From the NCBI GenBank assembly GCA_041675005.1, contig JBAYUQ010000007.1, positions 1-64,000 of the forward strand: a stretch of DNA of 64,000 nucleotides. The letters are read 5' to 3'. A program made the position numbers and the translations under genes. How positions within the stretch are numbered: the first letter of the stretch is position 1; each line of letters begins with the position of its first letter. Of the stretch, positions 60,644-64,000 are shown one piece after another. This DNA is from PGYR01 sp041675005 (GTDB lineage: Bacteria; Bacteroidota; Ignavibacteria; Kapaibacteriales; UBA2268). The notes beneath the pieces are model-generated. The model had not been told where the DNA came from. It searched no databases and was given only the letters and a program-made list of their open reading frames with translations.

Positions 60644-60651
60644 TATATTTG
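60644..60651 (+). promoter_or_regulatory. -7 box ahead of the nuclease gene
   Basis: TATATTTG matches TAnnTTTG, 29 bases before the ATG at 60680. A TTTG lies 24 bases upstream, somewhat far for a -33 box. The same element occurs in the downstream repeat copy. Confidence 0.5.
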
Positions 60652-60679
60652 GGGAAATGAATTATTGTGACAAAACTTT

Positions 60680-62650
60680 ATGTCTATTAAAAAACTAAAG
60701 AATAAATTAAAAAATGATCAAAGGTTTTTCCCTTATAATCAGAATTATGACTTTAAATATATTAAAGAATATTTAGAAACAAATAATCTATTAGAAAGTA
60801 ACTCACAAATAAGTCAAAATGTATTATGCTCAATTTACTTCAATAAATATTTTAAGTATTTTAAAGAACTATATTTTCACACATTTGAAGTAAATCAAAC
60901 ACCCACAGATGAATTTTTCAAAATACTCATAACCTTGCTTAATAGGGAAGTTTATATTATGGGAAAAAAAATGATGGATTCCATGGAAAACTTAGATGAG
61001 TTTCATTTTGATGAACTAATAAATAGCAAGATAGATTCAATAATACCAGAGTATGGTTTTATTAATGTACAAGGTGGCTTAGAAGCAAGTCATGAAGCAC
61101 TTAATACTATAATTAATTTACATCAACTAAACAGACTTATAAGTTCAAATCCTAAAATCGATTTGAGTTCGGTAAAAAATTCATCCAAACTTTTAACCTA
61201 TTCAAACATCTATACATCTGTAAAATTTGCATATGATATGACTGTTTGGGGTAATTATTCAGTTAGCATAGATGACACTAAAGAACTAATTAAAATAAGT
61301 TGTACGAATACACAACAAGAAAAGATAATTAAGATAGGGCAACGTAGATTTATAAGTAATATGCATTTTAGTATTGCAGTTATGATCTCAGATATAAAAA
61401 AAGAAAATAAAGTTTATAAATTTTTACTTTCAGAGTCAAACAAAAGGCGAAAGCAAAAAAGATTAAAAAGTGTTAAAGTCATTGATGGAGAAATTTATTT
61501 TAATATCGCAAAAGGAAATGATAAAGAGGAAGCAAAAAAAGAATTATTAACTATGTCTGCTGTTTTATCCCATTATCCTTTTTTAACAAAAGAGCGTCTA
61601 CTAAATTTTGGAGAACTAAATATTCAAGAAGTCCTCTCAATTTTTATTGTTATTCAAAATTTATTTGAACAAGTATCTCAAATCAGCAAAGAAGAAACTA
61701 ATATAATAGATCTCGAATATTTCAACCTCTTTACATTAAAGGTTAAACAAAATGTGCTAATTGAATATGTTTTAACTAAAACTAATTTTTCGAAATCACA
61801 GATTAAAAAAGTTATTGAGGCATTTGTATACAGTCAAGGATATATTAATATTTGGGAAAAACCATTAATTGAGATTAATAATTATCTATATCCAGTTTTA
61901 TTACCTTTATTACAACCTAATTTATTAAGAATTACTGACTATTTATTAGATACAGGAGGGTTTGATTTAAAGAAAAGAGGTAAATTATTCGAAAATTATT
62001 TAAAATTTGAGCTAATAAATTCACTTAGAGAAAAAGATTATCAAATAAATATTATTAAGAATAATATCTTTAAGAATTCAAAAAAAGATTATGAAGAAAT
62101 TGATTTGATAGCTGAGTTAAAAGGAGTTACTATCATTGCAGAGATAAAGTGTATAAAGTTTCCATTTGAACCAAGAGATTATAACAGTATGCTAAAGAGA
62201 TTAACAGAAGGGACGGAACAAATTAACAGAAAAGTTGAATTTCTAAATAAATTCAAGAATGAGATTAAAGGTTTATCTTTTTTGAATAAACCTATAGTTA
62301 AGCTAGTAATTACAAATTATCCGCACTTTTCTGGATTAGTTATAAATGACGTACCAATTACTGATGCGACATTAATTGATAATTATTTTATAAATGGGGC
62401 TTTTACTAGTGGGCATATTGTATCAAATAAAGATGTGTATGATATTTATGAGGCAAGTAGTTCAAGTATAATTTACTATAATAATGAAGATGACTTATCC
62501 AAGAATCTAAAAAGTTTTTTTCACAATCCAATACCAATTGCTGAGCAACTAAAAGACGTTTATCTTAAAGAAACTCTAATATCGTTACCAACTGCAAATC
62601 CTAAAATAGTTATGGATTTTTTCGACTTCAAACAATCACATTACATTTAG
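60680..62650 (+). CDS. PD-(D/E)XK nuclease-like protein (656 aa), candidate restriction/defence factor
   Basis: About 430 residues of unrecognised, mostly helical N-terminal region precede a restriction-endonuclease-like domain: E438 in GKLFENYLKFEL, D475 in EEIDLIAEL and E488-I-K490 in TIIAEIKC, the E...D...ExK arrangement. The surrounding strand pattern (IDLIAELKGVTIIAEIK) is typical of PD-(D/E)XK enzymes. No helicase or methylase motifs. Composition is AT-rich, like the two following genes. It opens a module bracketed by direct repeats. Function is inferred as DNA cleavage; no partner family is recognised. Confidence 0.7.
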   Translation: MSIKKLKNKLKNDQRFFPYNQNYDFKYIKEYLETNNLLESNSQISQNVLCSIYFNKYFKYFKELYFHTFEVNQTPTDEFFKILITLLNREVYIMGKKMMDSMENLDEFHFDELINSKIDSIIPEYGFINVQGGLEASHEALNTIINLHQLNRLISSNPKIDLSSVKNSSKLLTYSNIYTSVKFAYDMTVWGNYSVSIDDTKELIKISCTNTQQEKIIKIGQRRFISNMHFSIAVMISDIKKENKVYKFLLSESNKRRKQKRLKSVKVIDGEIYFNIAKGNDKEEAKKELLTMSAVLSHYPFLTKERLLNFGELNIQEVLSIFIVIQNLFEQVSQISKEETNIIDLEYFNLFTLKVKQNVLIEYVLTKTNFSKSQIKKVIEAFVYSQGYINIWEKPLIEINNYLYPVLLPLLQPNLLRITDYLLDTGGFDLKKRGKLFENYLKFELINSLREKDYQINIIKNNIFKNSKKDYEEIDLIAELKGVTIIAEIKCIKFPFEPRDYNSMLKRLTEGTEQINRKVEFLNKFKNEIKGLSFLNKPIVKLVITNYPHFSGLVINDVPITDATLIDNYFINGAFTSGHIVSNKDVYDIYEASSSSIIYYNNEDDLSKNLKSFFHNPIPIAEQLKDVYLKETLISLPTANPKIVMDFFDFKQSHYI

Positions 62651-62717
62651 GGTAAATAAAATATTGCCTAAATTAATATATATATTTTTTGTACTTTTAA
62701 AAGAATTTTTTTTAATT

Positions 62718-63296
62718 ATGAATAGCTCCAAAATTGATATTATTTACACTCAGACAGGTAATGTTTGTGTATTTGCTTCGTATTCGATTATAATAAATTA
62801 TTTTTCTAAAGGTAGGAAAAAAATCACAGCACTGTTAAATAAGTATGTTGAAGTTTATAATACCAATCCAACTGGCAATAGTGCTTTGCAATTAGAAGAT
62901 TCAATTTACCATCATTATCATTCTTACTGTAAAGCAAACAAATTACGAGGATTTGAGTTTATAAGAGATCAGCATTTAAATGACAAATTTTCTACTTACA
63001 ATTATTGTACTCCTAAAATAATTGCTGTAAATAATAATCACACTGTACTCCCATCTCATCATAATATCAGTTTGAGAAAAAAATTAAAAAGAGGTGGACT
63101 TGCAATGGTTCTTTATCAATCAGGAAATAAACTATTTCATTCAATTGTAATCGGATTTGATAAACGTAAAGGTGGATTTTTTATTAGGAATCCACAACAA
63201 TTTCAAAATCATCCTTTATTAAGCAGAACAGACTTCCTAAAAAATAATGATATTTTAGAGTATATTCTTTTTGAGCGTATTAAAAGAAGGAATTGA
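62718..63296 (+). CDS. Papain-like cysteine protease candidate (192 aa)
   Basis: IYTQTGNVCVFASYSIIINYF has the QxxxxCxxAS layout of C39/papain-like peptidases (C17 from ATG 62718), FHSIVIGFDKRKGGFFIRNP supplies H141 and N158 as the remaining triad. No signal peptide, so cytoplasmic. The frame can start at TTG 62664, but that adds an AT-rich hydrophobic stretch (IYIFFVLLKEFFLI) with a poor site, so ATG 62718 is preferred. It follows the nuclease-like gene by 67 bases and may be its partner. Confidence 0.55.
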   Translation: MNSSKIDIIYTQTGNVCVFASYSIIINYFSKGRKKITALLNKYVEVYNTNPTGNSALQLEDSIYHHYHSYCKANKLRGFEFIRDQHLNDKFSTYNYCTPKIIAVNNNHTVLPSHHNISLRKKLKRGGLAMVLYQSGNKLFHSIVIGFDKRKGGFFIRNPQQFQNHPLLSRTDFLKNNDILEYILFERIKRRN

Positions 63297-63300
63297 ATCT

Positions 63301-63450
63301 ATGAAATACACGACTGAAGATATTGAACTTATTAAAGCACAAAAGAAAATGCTAGAAATGAGTGAGGTCGATATAAAGAACGGAAGACTCATCTTGCAAG
63401 AGGCATTGAATAAGAGAAACTTAGAATGGCTAAACGCTTACAGAGTCTAA
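63301..63450 (+). CDS. Small protein (49 aa), antitoxin-like
   Basis: MKYTTEDIELIKAQKKMLEM then SEVDIKNGRLILQEALNKRN and LEWLNAYRV. AAGAAGG lies ahead of the ATG. The SEVDIKNGRLI..EALNKR..EWL ending resembles small antitoxin-type proteins in the phylum, in which a helix and short loop pair with a toxin. It is only four bases from the protease-like gene, so it is co-translated. It may be a regulator of that block; family not certain. Confidence 0.55.
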   Translation: MKYTTEDIELIKAQKKMLEMSEVDIKNGRLILQEALNKRNLEWLNAYRV

Positions 63451-63539
63451 GCTCAGCCACATAGATTATATTTTTAAAAAGACCTCGGACATTGTTCGAG
63501 TTTTTTTGTGGGGGGTATGACAGGAATTTTGTAACTTTG
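63439..63539 (+). repeat. Direct repeat copy 2: terminator plus promoter
   Basis: Partner of 60548-60651. Its terminator (CTCG 63484-63487 with CGAG 63497-63500, then seven T) is weaker; its promoter part has TAACTTTG (63532-63539). It ends the module and precedes the DUF1801-like gene. Confidence 0.75.
63532..63539 (+). promoter_or_regulatory. -7 box ahead of the DUF1801-like gene
   Basis: TAACTTTG fits TAnnTTTG, 43 bases upstream of the ATG at 63583. It is the counterpart of the box at 60644 in the other repeat copy. Confidence 0.5.
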
Positions 63540-63582
63540 GTGGTTAAACAGTTATTTAATTACATCAAAAGAACCAAACAAT

Positions 63583-63987
63583 ATGGCACAAAAAGAAATT
63601 AACTTAAGTACTGAAGTTTCTAGCTTATTAGATGAAATAAACCACCCATTTAGAAATGAGATTGAAATTCTGCGAAATTGTATATTGAACGCAAATAACG
63701 ATTTGGAAGAGAATATAAAATGGAATGGACCAAACTATTGTTTTGACAATGAAGATAGAATCACAATGAGAGTGCAACCACCTACTAAACAAGTTCAATT
63801 GATTTTTCATAGAGGAGCTAAAAAGCAGGAACAACCGAAGAATAAACTAATTGAAAGTAAAAGCAAACTGTTAGTTTGGAAAGAAAATGACAGAGCCATT
63901 ATAACTTTTAAAAGTTTGAATGATATCGAAGGTGCAATAGAAGAATTGTCAATAATTGTAAATGAATGGATAAGTAACACGAAGTAA
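63583..63987 (+). CDS. DUF1801/YdhG-like protein (134 aa)
   Basis: A small cytoplasmic protein. The layout (SSLLDEINHPFRNEIEILRNCIL, then ENIKWNGPNYCF, IMFRVQ-like strand and RAIITFKSLNDIEGAIEELSIIVNEWI) is that of the YdhG/DUF1801 family, a SCP2-unrelated alpha/beta fold of unknown function. Complete at 134 aa. It has its own promoter in the second repeat copy and lies outside the nuclease block. Confidence 0.8.
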   Translation: MAQKEINLSTEVSSLLDEINHPFRNEIEILRNCILNANNDLEENIKWNGPNYCFDNEDRITMRVQPPTKQVQLIFHRGAKKQEQPKNKLIESKSKLLVWKENDRAIITFKSLNDIEGAIEELSIIVNEWISNTK

Positions 63988-64000
63988 GGGGTAAATTTGT

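Larger units (their letters stand above)
60548..60651 (+). repeat. Direct repeat copy 1: sdh terminator plus promoter
   Basis: Similar to 63439-63539 in the same orientation: TACAGAG, CATAGATTATATTTT, AACCTCG...CGAGG, T run, GTGGGGG, ATTTTGTA..TTTG. Gaps are few. The two copies bracket the nuclease block. Confidence 0.75.

Overview
The window looks like a chromosome segment of an AT-rich Gram-negative bacterium of the Bacteroidota/Chlorobi (FCB) group, possibly near Kapabacteria or Ignavibacteria. Pointers are a secreted protein with a type IX secretion C-terminal domain, Bacteroidota-type -7 boxes (TAnnTTTG) ahead of several genes, a single-cytochrome-subunit succinate dehydrogenase, BatA-type and OmpA-type envelope proteins, and the MEP isoprenoid genes dxs and ispE. 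The exact lineage is an inference.

Bases 1 to about 14,322 are the right-hand part of an element integrated at the 3' end of a tRNA-Lys(UUU) gene, with a tyrosine integrase next to the tRNA. The first 4.8 kb are rightward phage-type genes: the tail of an SbcC/Rad50-like ATPase, a DnaQ/ExoX-like exonuclease, an ASCH protein and small tightly spaced unknowns. From 4.9 to 13 kb lies cargo: exported and Cys-rich proteins, a repressor with two CI-like domains translationally coupled to a TPR membrane protein, a trypsin-like protease without signal peptide, a TM2 protein, a secreted papain-like protease and a gamma-glutamylcyclotransferase-like protein. Five copies of a box, TAAAAGTTCAGTG, are scattered through the cargo and may be operators.

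From 14.5 to 40.9 kb is core chromosome: ompA-like/dxs, then a long leftward run (about 38 to 19 kb) for surface polysaccharide: rmlB, wecB, a Wza-like exporter, a Wzi-like barrel, a sugar-1-phosphate transferase, six glycosyltransferase genes (one fused to a degenerate sugar-transferase module), with accA, a DedA-type protein, GH3, threonine aldolase and thioesterase mixed in. A polyprenol-kinase-like gene, ispE and a LolC/E-type permease follow. No flippase, polymerase or Wzc-type co-polymerase is visible.

From 40.9 to 44.9 kb is an accessory patch of exported small proteins, a duplicated gene fragment, an LRR protein and an orphan Rhs tip carrying a JAMM-type metalloprotease signature. From 45 to 53 kb are an NtrB/NtrC-type pair, a TPR lipoprotein, a BatA/VWA protein and a pseudouridine synthase. 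From 53 to 57 kb are two tandem NSS transporters, each followed by a 41-residue membrane peptide gene that resembles MetS-type small subunits. sdhCAB follows at 57.2 to 60.6 kb.

After sdhB a block (60.6 to 63.5 kb) with a PD-(D/E)XK nuclease-like protein, a papain-like cysteine protease candidate and a 49-residue protein is bracketed by two copies of a terminator-plus-promoter sequence, suggesting an inserted, possibly defensive module. The window ends with a DUF1801-like gene.
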